DNA of 64,000 bases from Myxococcus stipitatus DSM 14675. GTDB taxonomy: Bacteria; Myxococcota; Myxococcia; Myxococcales; Myxococcaceae. The stretch lies in the NCBI RefSeq assembly GCF_000331735.1, contig NC_020126.1, positions 3,038,001 to 3,102,000 on the forward strand. Direction: 5' to 3'. The notes under the pieces were generated by a model that was given only the letters and a program-made list of their open reading frames with translations, ran no database searches and was not told the origin of the DNA. A program made the position numbers and the translations under genes. Below are positions 8,801 through 16,066 of the stretch, piece by piece. How positions within the stretch are numbered: the first letter of the stretch is position 1; each line of letters starts with the position of its first letter.

Positions 8801-9595
8801 CTCGAGGTCCGCGGCTATCCCGCGCTCGTCGACCGGGGCGCCACCGCGGACCTGGTGCTGCTCGAGACGGCCGCCGCCGCCGAAGCGGCCACCCGCACGG
8901 GAGTCCGCCGGCTCCTGATGCTCGCGGCGCGTGGGCACGTGGCTGTCAGCGCCGCGCGCATGCCGCAGCCCTTCCCGTCCCTGGACGGCGCTCCGCCCGC
9001 GAAGGGGCAGGGGGAGGCTTTCCGCGCGCAGGTCCTCGCACGCGCCGTCGATGATGCGTTCAAGCTCGCACCGGGCACGCCGCTGCCTCGCACGAAGGGG
9101 GCCTTCGAGGCGCTGCTCCAAGAGGGCTCACCGCGAATCGAGCAGACCGCGCGGGAGTGGGCGAACGCCATCGTGGTCACCTCGGGGGAGCTCGCGCAGC
9201 TGCTCGCCGCGCTCAAGGCGGCATCCAAGGGGCAGAGCGGCGCGGCGGCCGTGCGGGACATCCGCTCGCAGCTTGCGCAGCTGTTCTCCGCGAAGCTCCT
9301 GGAGTCGCTCCCCTTCGCGCGGCTGGTTCACTACCCCCGCTATCTGCGCGCGGCCCAGGCGCGGCTGTCGCGTGCGGTGGCGAACCCCGCGAAGGACACG
9401 GGAAAGGCCGCGCCGTTCACGCCCCTGTGGGAGACCTTCCTCACGAAGTGCGCCACCGTGCGCGACCAGGAGGCGGCACAGGAGCTGCGGTGGACCTTCG
9501 AGGAGCTCCGCGTTTCCATCTTTGCCCCGGAGGTGACGACCCCCGTGTCGGTGACGGTGGCGAAGGTCAGCGCGGCGCTCGCGGCCCTGCGATAG
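5885..9595 (+). CDS. hrpA: ATP-dependent RNA helicase HrpA (DEAH box)
   Basis: A 1236-residue DEAH-box helicase, close to the roughly 1300 residues of Escherichia coli HrpA. Motif I GATGSGKT (45-52), motif II DEAH (142-145), motif III SAT (near 176) and motif VI QRKGRCGR (near 340) are all intact. They are followed by the helicase-associated region and a long C-terminal part with the length and character of the DUF3418 region seen in HrpA. E. coli HrpA acts in RNA processing and in rescue of stalled or collided ribosomes. ATG at 5885 is preferred over GTG at 5867 because AGGA lies just upstream. It is monocistronic and ends at a strong hairpin shared with the convergent gene. Confidence 0.95.
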   Translation: MSGDSPVPTSDGLPTLRFPPELPISSRVEDITAAITAHQVVIVAGATGSGKTTQLPKVLLAMGRGRPRQIGVTQPRRIAATSVAARVARELGTELGTDVGYQIRFEDRSSRGTAVKFMTDGVLLAQIHSDPLLRRYDTIVLDEAHERSLTIDFLLGWLKRILPRRPDLKVVVSSATIETERFSQFFGGAPVIQVEGRTFPVDVLYEPPPEDDELADSVADSVANILSLDPNGDVLVFLPGEREIREAENALNARNLRGTVVQPLYSRLSASEQSRVFASIPERRVILATNVAETSVTIPGIVYVVDTGVARLSRYDSRSGVTRLHVEPVSQASADQRKGRCGRVREGICVRLYDEASFTSRPAFTDPEIKRTGLAGVILRMKSLGLGDVEDFPFLDPPQPKAIAEGWRVLEELGAIEGKERTLTPMGHQLARFPVDPRIARMILAGAEYGCLDEVLIIAAALNLQDPRERPREHAQKADELHKRFRDEHSDFTGLLKLWAFVREADSRGTSHLRRVCRDNFLSFLRVREWRDVQRQLEETVRELRLPRKGQGAPVRGDVLHQALLTGLLSRIGQWNPEQRAYTGAKQTRFLVHPSSALAKKPPAWGMAFELVETSQLFARTVAKLDPEWLAAAAPHLLKRSYSDPHWSEKSARAVVKESATLFGLTVFKERPVALASMDPERARLMFLEHALVRGEYRTRGAFQEKNLQVLERVARLRDKARKSELLDSEALLTFFDQRVPADVTDGAGFEVWRRKAEAADPGVLVLSMEDALAYDPGLSPASYPDAISLHGVSVPVTYIFDPSAADDGITLSVPLLLLAQLVPGELDWTIPGWHREKLTALLEQLPRAQRKSLGPLPELVERLAKELVPFRGPLIPALARAVSRLCDVDVSEESFRAEAVLPYLRTTLRVLDERGKELARSRDADALLEQHGGHARSVLRSAAPASDWERKGLTAWTFGELPPVVTRRVGGLEVRGYPALVDRGATADLVLLETAAAAEAATRTGVRRLLMLAARGHVAVSAARMPQPFPSLDGAPPAKGQGEAFRAQVLARAVDDAFKLAPGTPLPRTKGAFEALLQEGSPRIEQTAREWANAIVVTSGELAQLLAALKAASKGQSGAAAVRDIRSQLAQLFSAKLLESLPFARLVHYPRYLRAAQARLSRAVANPAKDTGKAAPFTPLWETFLTKCATVRDQEAAQELRWTFEELRVSIFAPEVTTPVSVTVAKVSAALAALR

Positions 9596-9615
9596 GGCTG
9601 TCGGAGCGGCGTCGT

Positions 9616-9645
9616 GGCTGCTCGGCCAGGGAAGGCCGAGCAGCC
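9616..9645. terminator. Bidirectional hairpin terminator between hrpA and the convergent gene
   Basis: A perfect 12-bp stem, GGCTGCTCGGCC (9616-9627) and GGCCGAGCAGCC (9634-9645), with a 6-nt loop, 20 bp after the hrpA stop and 40 bp from the convergent stop. There is no clear U-tract on either strand, which is common for terminators in GC-rich genomes. Confidence 0.8.
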
Positions 9646-9685
9646 GTGCGAGTCTTCCAGCGAGCCCCCTGACGGGGGCTGGATG

Positions 9686-11560
9686 TCAGGCCAGCTGCCC
9701 CGGGAGCGGCTTTTCATCCGTCTGCATGACGAGGCTGCAGAGTTCGTCCGCCAGGCCCGTCTCGCCGTAGAGGCCCCGGGCCATGTTGAGCATGGACGCC
9801 CCTTGGCCCTTCGGCGTGGTGCCGTCGAACAGCAGCGGCTTCAGGTCCGTGGTCGACCCCGTTGCCGCGACCCGATTCTGCAGCTCCTGGATGTCGCTCG
9901 CCGAGAGCGTGAGCGTCAGGGGCTCATCGCTGTCCCGAGCGGCCTTCGCCGCGGCATGGTCGCCCGTGAAGGCGAACGTCAGGCGCTCCCTCGCGTTGTC
10001 ATCCTTCGTGTCGAACACGAGCGACATCTTCTCGGTGTCCGACAGGAGCGTCCCGTCCTTGTTGTAGTCGGCGACGTAGGTCAGCTCGGGCTGGTCGCCT
10101 CCGAAGACGGCGCTGACCGCGAGCGTCTTCGTCCCGTCCGGATTGTGGGTGAGGAGGAACTCACTGGAGTCGGTGATGCCTTCCGTCTCGAAGTTGAAGG
10201 GCCCCACCTGCGCCCCGAGCTTCCCGCGCACGCCTTCCCACGAGAGCTTGTCCATCCGAATCGTGTTGCTCACGCCGGGACCGACCTTGTCGGGGAGGGT
10301 CCCGTCCTTCGCGAAGGTCTCGAAGGCCTGCTTGCCGCCTTCGTCGGAGAGGTCGAACTCCGCGGTGCGCAGGCTGTACTCCTTCAGCGACGTGCTGCTG
10401 CTCGTGTTCACCGAGAGCCAATCCGTCCCCAGCGATAGCTCCGCGTGGGTGTCGACGAACTCCGTGGGGCCCGCGGTCACCTTCAAGGAGTCTCCCTTGC
10501 GGCTCACCTCCACGGAGTTTCCCTTGCCCACCGTCACCGAGTTGGCCGTGTCCAGGGAGACGCCGCGGTACTCCAGCCCCATGCTGGTGACCACGCCCGC
10601 GAAAGCGCCCTCTTCCATCTCGAGGGTCGCCCCGTCCGGAATGGTCTCCGCCTTCAGCGGATGCGGCGGCGGAATCTCTCCGCGCTCCAGCTTCGCGAAG
10701 TCCTCCTCCGTCATCTTCACTTCGTAGGACAGGGTGGTGCCCGCGGTGGCGCCCGCGTTCGCGGAGAAACCCACCCGGGCCTTCGTCAGCTTCCACTCGT
10801 TCGTCGCGGTGGCGGACATCTCCGCTTCGACGTTGACCGTGACGAACCCGTCTTCGCGCTTCACGTCCTTGGAGAGCGAGGAGCTGAGCTCCACGGTCAC
10901 CGAGCCCTTCTGGCCCGGAACCGTGACGTCGTGCTCGATGACATTCGTCGGGTCCACCGACCCGTCGATGGGGGCGTTGTCCGCGAGCATCATCTTCTGG
11001 AGCGCGGGGGACACCTTCGCCTGGGACAACACCTGCGCGCGCTCGGCGGAGCCCGGCTCCGTGGCGAACAGCTTCGCGGCCGTGTTGCCGGACAGCGTGC
11101 CCACTTCGCGATACTGCGACTGCTCCTTCAGATAGGACTGCATGTCCGAGTAGCTCTTGCCGCTGCTCGGATCGAACACTCGTTCACCTTGGCGGACCAC
11201 CACGTGCCCGGCCTGTCCTTCGGCCCCCGAGCGCGTGTCCGCGAGGAACACCAACTCCGAGCGCCCACGCAGCTCGGGAGACGTCTTGCTCACCCAATCC
11301 GCGGCCTTGTCCAGGCAGTTGACGCGGGTGTCCCGCGCATCCTCCGTGAGGAGGGACGAAGCGGGGGGCGTTGCTTGTCCATCCAGGCGCCCGCCTGGCT
11401 TCGTGGCCTTCGCGTCGAACGTGGACCGCGCGCTGAAGCCCTGTGTGGACCGGGCCGTGCGTGCGTCCTCTTGCCGTGTTTCTGCCCCGCGCTGCACCGA
11501 CTCCGCTTGACGACGCCGGACGTGTGCCGCGCCCCCATCCCCGAGACCTCTCATGCTCAT
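9686..11560 (-). CDS. Uncharacterised protein with a possible N-terminal Cys-His-Asp (transglutaminase/NlpC-like) site
   Basis: A 624-residue protein without signal peptide or membrane segment. The first 60 residues are Arg/Gln/Ala-rich and look disordered. Then NCLDKAADW (Cys82), GHVVVRQG (His119) and VFDPSSGKSY (Asp130) follow with the order and local context of cysteine peptidase or transglutaminase-like folds. This is an inference from spacing only. The remainder is rich in beta-strand and Thr/Ser segments (for example repeated 'SVTVELSS' and 'VTVGKGNSVEVS' type runs), suggesting stacked strands. The start at 11560 has GGGGGAG 9 nt upstream; the frame is open to 11680. It could be a secreted effector-like or structural protein; no firm family is recognised. 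Confidence 0.65.
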   Translation of the reverse strand: MSMRGLGDGGAAHVRRRQAESVQRGAETRQEDARTARSTQGFSARSTFDAKATKPGGRLDGQATPPASSLLTEDARDTRVNCLDKAADWVSKTSPELRGRSELVFLADTRSGAEGQAGHVVVRQGERVFDPSSGKSYSDMQSYLKEQSQYREVGTLSGNTAAKLFATEPGSAERAQVLSQAKVSPALQKMMLADNAPIDGSVDPTNVIEHDVTVPGQKGSVTVELSSSLSKDVKREDGFVTVNVEAEMSATATNEWKLTKARVGFSANAGATAGTTLSYEVKMTEEDFAKLERGEIPPPHPLKAETIPDGATLEMEEGAFAGVVTSMGLEYRGVSLDTANSVTVGKGNSVEVSRKGDSLKVTAGPTEFVDTHAELSLGTDWLSVNTSSSTSLKEYSLRTAEFDLSDEGGKQAFETFAKDGTLPDKVGPGVSNTIRMDKLSWEGVRGKLGAQVGPFNFETEGITDSSEFLLTHNPDGTKTLAVSAVFGGDQPELTYVADYNKDGTLLSDTEKMSLVFDTKDDNARERLTFAFTGDHAAAKAARDSDEPLTLTLSASDIQELQNRVAATGSTTDLKPLLFDGTTPKGQGASMLNMARGLYGETGLADELCSLVMQTDEKPLPGQLA

Positions 11561-11730
11561 CGGCTTGAACTCCCCCTCGAAACGCTCCGCCTTGGAGCGA
11601 CGCCTGATTCTCGACGGGGAGCTCTCGAGGTTGCGTGGATTCTTGGAGGATTGGAGGCGCGATTTCTTCGTGCGCGGCACCGAAGGAGTTCACGTCCGTT
11701 CGTTGCGCGTCATCCACGTGTGGCGTGGCG

Positions 11731-12207
11731 CTACCGCTGTCGCGGTGGTGCGTTCGCGTTGTCCATGTCCGAGACGATCAACCACGGCCCACCGGGTGTG
11801 CGACGCAGGGTGAGGGTGAACTTTCCCGTGTCGGTGGCGTTCTTGCCGTAACCGTAGGCGCCGATGATGTAGCCACTCGTCTCTTCGGCGGCGAACGCGA
11901 GCGCGCGGAGCTGCAAGAGGCTGCCTCCTTGGCCCTCATAGGCGGCTCGGATGGCTGCTCGACCGCGGACAGGGGGGCGGTTGCTCTGGAGGACGAACCC
12001 ATCTTCCGCGAACAGCGCGGCCAGCGCGGCCGCATCGCCCGCGCGCCAGGCCCGCTCGTAGTCGCGCAGCACGCGGTCCAACGCGGGAGGCAAGGTGACA
12101 TCGGGGAGTCGCACGGGGGCGGCGGGGGCCGGCGGGCTCTGGGCGAGAACGGGCTCGGTCAACAGCATCAAGCCGAGGACGATGGACGGCAGGGGAGGGC
12201 GGCTCAT
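11731..12207 (-). CDS. Secreted NTF2-like (SnoaL/DUF4440-type) protein
   Basis: A 158-residue protein beginning with a signal peptide (MSRPPLPSIVLGLMLLTEPVLA, cleavage expected after the Ala-Gln region). A small alpha+beta domain of the NTF2-like superfamily follows. The typical opening helix is DRVLRDYERAWRAGD, followed by ALAALFAEDGFV and the GRAAIRAAYEG segment, as in SgcJ/EcaC and DUF4440 proteins. Such domains bind small hydrophobic ligands or act as simple hydrolases or isomerases; no role can be assigned. The ATG at 12207 is chosen because it opens the signal peptide, although a longer frame extends to 12369. No clear ribosome binding site is visible. Confidence 0.72.
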   Translation of the reverse strand: MSRPPLPSIVLGLMLLTEPVLAQSPPAPAAPVRLPDVTLPPALDRVLRDYERAWRAGDAAALAALFAEDGFVLQSNRPPVRGRAAIRAAYEGQGGSLLQLRALAFAAEETSGYIIGAYGYGKNATDTGKFTLTLRRTPGGPWLIVSDMDNANAPPRQR

Positions 12208-12448
12208 GGAGTTCGAGTCCAGGTGGGGGTGGGTGAATCGCTGAATGAGTATCGCAGTGTTTCGCGGCCAGGCCCTGTCTGATGGAAGCGCCGACGCCGG
12301 TTGTTGTCCTCCGGAGGGAGGGAGGCCCCGTCCCCCTTCGCGCGCTCCTGCCCAGCCGCTCGGACCCACCTCGCCTCGCGCGCCGCCCCTTCTATCGGGA
12401 CGACGCGCTGGGGCGGCCGCCAGGCGACGCGGGTCCAGGTCCGCCCCT

Positions 12449-13312
12449 TCAGGCCGCGGAGTCGCGGGCCCCGGAGAACGGCACCACCGATGCGCGCGCG
12501 TAGCGCTCCAGCTCCACCGCGCAGTGCGCGGAGAACACGCTCACCTCGCCCGGATGCTCTTTCACCAGGGCCCGCAGACGCGCCTGGTTCTCGAGGCGTG
12601 CGGCGTTGTCGGTGGAGCGCAGCCGCTGGAAGAGCGCGAGTCCCCACGGGCTGCGCGGAGACACGGGGTCCATCTCCTTGTGGCTGAAGTACGCATCCCC
12701 CGCGTGCAGCAGCCACCGTCCCTCCGTCCTCACGGCGACGCCGCAGTGTCCCTCCGAGTGCCCCACCAGGGGCACCATCACGAGCTCGGAGGACAGCTCC
12801 GGAATCGCGCGCACGGAGGCGAACCCGAACCAGCGCTCCCCCGCGACGTCATAGGGCCTCCACAGTGGCTGGTGGGCCCACTGGGCGGCGCGGTAGCCGA
12901 ACTTCGCGCTGCGCCCCACCGGGGCCATCGCCGCGGCGTACTCGTCCCGGAAGACGTGCACCTTCGCGCGTGGGAAGTCCGCGAGCCCACCGACGTGGTC
13001 CAGGTCCAGGTGCGTGGGGATGATGTGCCGCACGTCCTCGCGCCGGAACCCCAGCCGCTCCACCTGCTCCGCCGCCGTCTCCTCCCTCGACAGCCGGGGC
13101 GCGTTGCGACGCAGGAACCGCTGGCCCAACCTTCCCGGGTCCTGGATGTCCGCGAGCCCCAGGCCCGTGTCGACCAGCACCAGGCCGTCGTCCGACTCGA
13201 TGAGCAGGCAATGGCAGACCATCCGCGCCCGCGTGAACAGGCCCCCTTCGCCCAGGACGAAGCGCGCGCTGGCGGGGCACAGGGTGCCGCAGTTGAGATG
13301 ATGGACTCGCAT
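12449..13312 (-). CDS. Metallo-beta-lactamase-fold hydrolase, N-acyl-homoserine-lactonase-like
   Basis: A 287-residue protein with the dinuclear-metal motif THLDLDHVGGL (HxDxDH), an early VDTGLG strand-turn, and later HSEGHCG and HAGDAYFS segments that supply further ligands. This arrangement resembles the lactonase branch of the superfamily, which hydrolyses lactones such as acyl-homoserine lactones. The protein has no signal peptide. It is divergently transcribed from an AraC-type regulator 116 bp away, so regulation by that neighbour is likely. The lactone substrate is an inference; other esters are possible. Confidence 0.83.
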   Translation of the reverse strand: MRVHHLNCGTLCPASARFVLGEGGLFTRARMVCHCLLIESDDGLVLVDTGLGLADIQDPGRLGQRFLRRNAPRLSREETAAEQVERLGFRREDVRHIIPTHLDLDHVGGLADFPRAKVHVFRDEYAAAMAPVGRSAKFGYRAAQWAHQPLWRPYDVAGERWFGFASVRAIPELSSELVMVPLVGHSEGHCGVAVRTEGRWLLHAGDAYFSHKEMDPVSPRSPWGLALFQRLRSTDNAARLENQARLRALVKEHPGEVSVFSAHCAVELERYARASVVPFSGARDSAA

Positions 13313-13428
13313 GGGGACTCACTCCTTCGAGGGAACGGCGAGAGGTGTCCCCAAGGTAGGGAGGCCGGGAGGAGGGCGATTGGAGAAATCGGCCATCCGC
13401 GTCCGCGTGGATTGAATCCCCGGCCACC

Positions 13429-14220
13429 GTGCCCCATGCTTTCCGGGTGACCTCTCCGTCGCTTCAGGTCGCTCCTCGGGGGCTGCTCGCGAGCTTCGTG
13501 CGCGGCTTTCGCGCGGTCACCCGCGGCGAGCAGGCGCCGTCCTACGTCCGCCTCCCCGATGGCGAGTCCGAGCTCGTCATCCGACTCGACGACACCCACG
13601 GCGACGCCTACGTCATCGGCACCCGCCTGATGCCCCTCCAGAAGGGAGGCGCGGACGTGCCGCCCCTGGCCATCGCCGTGCGCTTCAAGGTCGCGGGGGC
13701 CTATCCCTTCTTCGGCGTCCCCATGGGGGAGCTCACCAACCGCGTCATCCCTCTCGACACGCTGTGGGGGCCGGAAGGTGGCCGGATGCGGGAGCAACTG
13801 CACGAGCGTCCAGGGCTGGAGGCGAAGCTCGGTGTGCTCCAGGACACGCTCGAGGCGCGCCTGCGTGGAGGCGACGTGTTCGAGCCGTCCTCCGCCCACG
13901 TCGTCCGCCGTGCCGTGCGCGTCATCGCCCAGGCGCGTGAGTTGCCCCGCGTGGACGCACTGGCGAAGGCCCTGGGCGTCAGCGAACGCCAGCTCCGCCG
14001 GGCCTTCGAGGACGTGGTGGGACTGGGGCCCAAGGCCTACGCGCGCGTGGTGCGCCTGCAGCGTGCCCTCCGGGCCTCTCGGCGAGTGGTCACACCGGAC
14101 TGGGGCGCCATCGCCGCCGCCACGGGCTACTACGACCAGGCCCACCTCATCTCCGACTTCCGCGGCCTGACAGGACACACCCCGGGCGCCCTGTTGCGAC
14201 GCTCACCTCCCTGGCCGTGA
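13429..14220 (+). CDS. AraC-family transcriptional regulator
   Basis: A 263-residue regulator. The C-terminal third holds two helix-turn-helix units: LAKALGVSERQLRRAFEDVV and the second around DWGAIAAATGYYDQAHLISD, followed by the FRGLTGHTPG signature typical of AraC proteins. The N-terminal 150 residues form a presumed effector domain of the type often found in short-chain-signal AraC regulators. It is divergent from the lactonase-like gene and probably controls it. The start is a GTG at 13429 without an obvious ribosome binding site. Its last codons and stop lie inside the left copy of a 20-bp direct repeat (14210-14229). Confidence 0.82.
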   Translation: MPHAFRVTSPSLQVAPRGLLASFVRGFRAVTRGEQAPSYVRLPDGESELVIRLDDTHGDAYVIGTRLMPLQKGGADVPPLAIAVRFKVAGAYPFFGVPMGELTNRVIPLDTLWGPEGGRMREQLHERPGLEAKLGVLQDTLEARLRGGDVFEPSSAHVVRRAVRVIAQARELPRVDALAKALGVSERQLRRAFEDVVGLGPKAYARVVRLQRALRASRRVVTPDWGAIAAATGYYDQAHLISDFRGLTGHTPGALLRRSPPWP

Positions 14221-14229
14221 CGGACATGG
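14210..14229 (+). repeat. Left copy of an exact 20-bp direct repeat flanking the nitrilase cassette
   Basis: CCTGGCCGTGACGGACATGG, identical to 15934-15953. This copy covers the last residues and stop codon of the AraC gene. A repeat lying over a gene's 3' end is the usual layout of site-specific integration. Confidence 0.75.
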
Positions 14230-15933
14230 GAGGGACAGGACCACGGCCCTGGAACTCGGTCCGTGCCCGTCCTGGTGTCCAGGTCGAAGGCCGCGCTACC
14301 GGGCTGCCCTGGAATGTGTCGGAGCGGGCGAGCTCACGAGGTTGTCGAGTCAATGGAACAACCCTCAGTGCGGGAGCGCCACGGGAACCGTGCTCCTCTC
14401 TGGAACGGTGCTGGCCACGGGCGACGGCGTCACGCGCGTTCGAAGGGGGGGATTGGGCTCGCTCCGCATCCCGTCCCAGTGGATTGGAGATGCGTACTCC
14501 AAGTGATGGCGGAGCGCGCCCGATGTGGCACCCCGAGTGTTTCCTTTCCACGGACTGAGCCCGTCGCCGAAGGACCCGTCGTGATGCGTGTCGCCGCTCT
14601 CAACGCCTCCGGTCCTTCCCTTCGATTCACACTCTCGACTTGAATGCGCCCGCGCGTGGCGGAGGAGCCGAGGATGCCTTCAGTAATGATTCATGTGGTC
14701 TTTGTCAGAGAGACCTCTCCGATGTTCCAGAGCGACCTTGCGGGGGGCACTGGGGAAGAGCCTCGCTTCAGTGAGTCCGCGGCGAAGAACAACCGGAAAC
14801 TGGCCGTCATCGAGCAGTGGACAAAGAACATCATGCGCGAGCTGCCCATCGGTGATGTGGGACTCGTGGTTGCGCCTGAGTACTTCTTTCGGGGCTGCGA
14901 CGACAAGACGGCGCCGCAATTCGCGCTACCTGCTGACGAAAAGAATCGGATCTGTCATCGACTCAAAGTCATCGCGAGCCGTGCTCCTCGCGTGATTCTG
15001 GTTCCGGGGACAATCCCCTGGAGGGACGCTGCAACCAGATTCGAGAGCGGGGATTTGAACTATGACTACTGGCGCCCTGCATCCGCGCCCAAGGCACCCT
15101 CGGTCAGTCGATATGCAAACGCTGAGGCGTATCTTGAGTTCCTGAAGGCCAATGGCGGGATCGACGCTTCAGATGATGACACGTCTGAAGACGACGATGA
15201 CGAGGTGGGAGAGAAAGAAAAACGGAAGGCGGCGGCCGAAAAAAGGGGTGACGCTGTCTTCAATACAGCGCCCATTCTCTACGGCTCTCTCCTGTGTGAG
15301 GTGGACAAGCTCAGGGCGTTCGAGGAAGTCCCTCGAGGATGTACGTGGGGCTGTCGGTCTCGGGCCCGGAGTATTCCACTGAGCGTCCACGGGAGCAGGT
15401 TGCTTCTGGGGGTGGATATCTGCTTGGACCATAACGAGGGCGAACTCATGCGTCAGTTCAAGGGCCGGCCCCAGCTGCCGGATGTCCATGTGATTCTCTC
15501 GGACAGCACCCCCAATGTCCGTGCGCACTTCTGCGTCAGGGCCGGTGGGGTGGTCGTTCACGCTTCGACACAGATTCGCGAGGAAGAGTCCACGCGGGAC
15601 TTTGACTCCGCCCAGAACCTGGCGCCGGGGATGTTTCGGGTCAGCCGCTTGGGGCATCAGGAAACCCTTCACCGGAGTGTTCACACTGGCTCGGGTGGCA
15701 CGGTGGATACATCCAGGGCCAAGCACATCATTCGGGCTTCGAATCCCTACGGGGGAGTTCGAGTTGCTCGCAACAGGCGCGTGAGCAATGTGTTCCTACG
15801 GAATGGGCTTGGGAAGCCAGAGGGCTTCGGCTTCCAGAGCCAAAGATTGCCACCCGACGCCGAGTATGTGCGTGTGCCGATCGAACTATGAGGAACTGGC
15901 AGAATATTTCGTTGGACCCGTTGGCTGTCCACT
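14230..15933. other. Putative 1.7-kb inserted cassette between direct repeats
   Basis: The segment between the two 20-bp repeats is visibly less GC-rich than the surrounding DNA in its coding part and carries one gene, a divergent nitrilase. No integrase or transposase lies inside. The first 440 bp (14230-14673) show no convincing gene. One frame ends near 14505 with protein-like composition but lacks a start, and could be the tail of a lost gene. Calling this a cassette is an inference from repeats plus composition. Confidence 0.5.
14674..15891 (+). CDS. Divergent nitrilase/carbon-nitrogen hydrolase-superfamily protein
   Basis: A 405-residue protein in which the nitrilase Glu-Lys-Cys triad can be traced: Glu69 in VVAPEYFF, Lys212 in EVDKLRAFEE, and Cys250 in LLLGVDICLDHNEG. 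A PGTIPW loop precedes the Lys as in other members. Between triad Glu and Lys there is a highly acidic, then Lys/Arg-rich insert (about 167-193), which probably forms an exposed loop. Superfamily members hydrolyse nitriles or amides; the substrate here is unknown. ATG at 14674 is chosen over 14644 because GGAGGAG lies 5-7 nt upstream. Base composition is lower in GC than the neighbours and the gene lies between 20-bp direct repeats, so acquisition by transfer is likely. Confidence 0.7.
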   Translation: MPSVMIHVVFVRETSPMFQSDLAGGTGEEPRFSESAAKNNRKLAVIEQWTKNIMRELPIGDVGLVVAPEYFFRGCDDKTAPQFALPADEKNRICHRLKVIASRAPRVILVPGTIPWRDAATRFESGDLNYDYWRPASAPKAPSVSRYANAEAYLEFLKANGGIDASDDDTSEDDDDEVGEKEKRKAAAEKRGDAVFNTAPILYGSLLCEVDKLRAFEEVPRGCTWGCRSRARSIPLSVHGSRLLLGVDICLDHNEGELMRQFKGRPQLPDVHVILSDSTPNVRAHFCVRAGGVVVHASTQIREEESTRDFDSAQNLAPGMFRVSRLGHQETLHRSVHTGSGGTVDTSRAKHIIRASNPYGGVRVARNRRVSNVFLRNGLGKPEGFGFQSQRLPPDAEYVRVPIEL

Positions 15934-15953
15934 CCTGGCCGTGACGGACATGG
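15934..15953 (+). repeat. Right copy of the 20-bp direct repeat
   Basis: Identical over 20 bases to 14210-14229; similarity stops immediately on both sides. It lies 43 bp after the nitrilase stop, in non-coding DNA. The 175-bp stretch 15892-16066 otherwise shows nothing. Confidence 0.75.
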
Positions 15954-16066
15954 CCGTGGACCGCGCCGGCGCGTCGGGACACCCGGTGGGTCGTCCTCGG
16001 GCCGACGGCCTCCGCTCTCACCGGGTCTGACTCGGAAAGAGGCCGGGTGGACTAGAGTCGCTTCTC

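Noticed and set aside
6352-9054. A 900-codon open frame overlapping hrpA in another frame
   Set aside because: Its translation is Arg/Pro/Ala-rich without any domain, as expected from the shifted reading of a GC-rich gene; hrpA in the same region has all helicase motifs.
5897-9121. A 1074-codon open frame antisense to hrpA
   Set aside because: Composition is typical of antisense shadows in GC-rich DNA (Arg/His/Gly/Leu), and there is no motif.
11561-11680. 40-residue basic extension of the 624-residue protein
   Set aside because: The Arg/Lys-rich extension has no ribosome binding site, while ATG at 11560 has GGGGGAG at good distance.
14217-14643. Two small open frames (113 and 126 codons) between the AraC gene and the nitrilase
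   Set aside because: Neither has a motif or convincing start; the region is left as non-coding with perhaps a gene tail near 14505.
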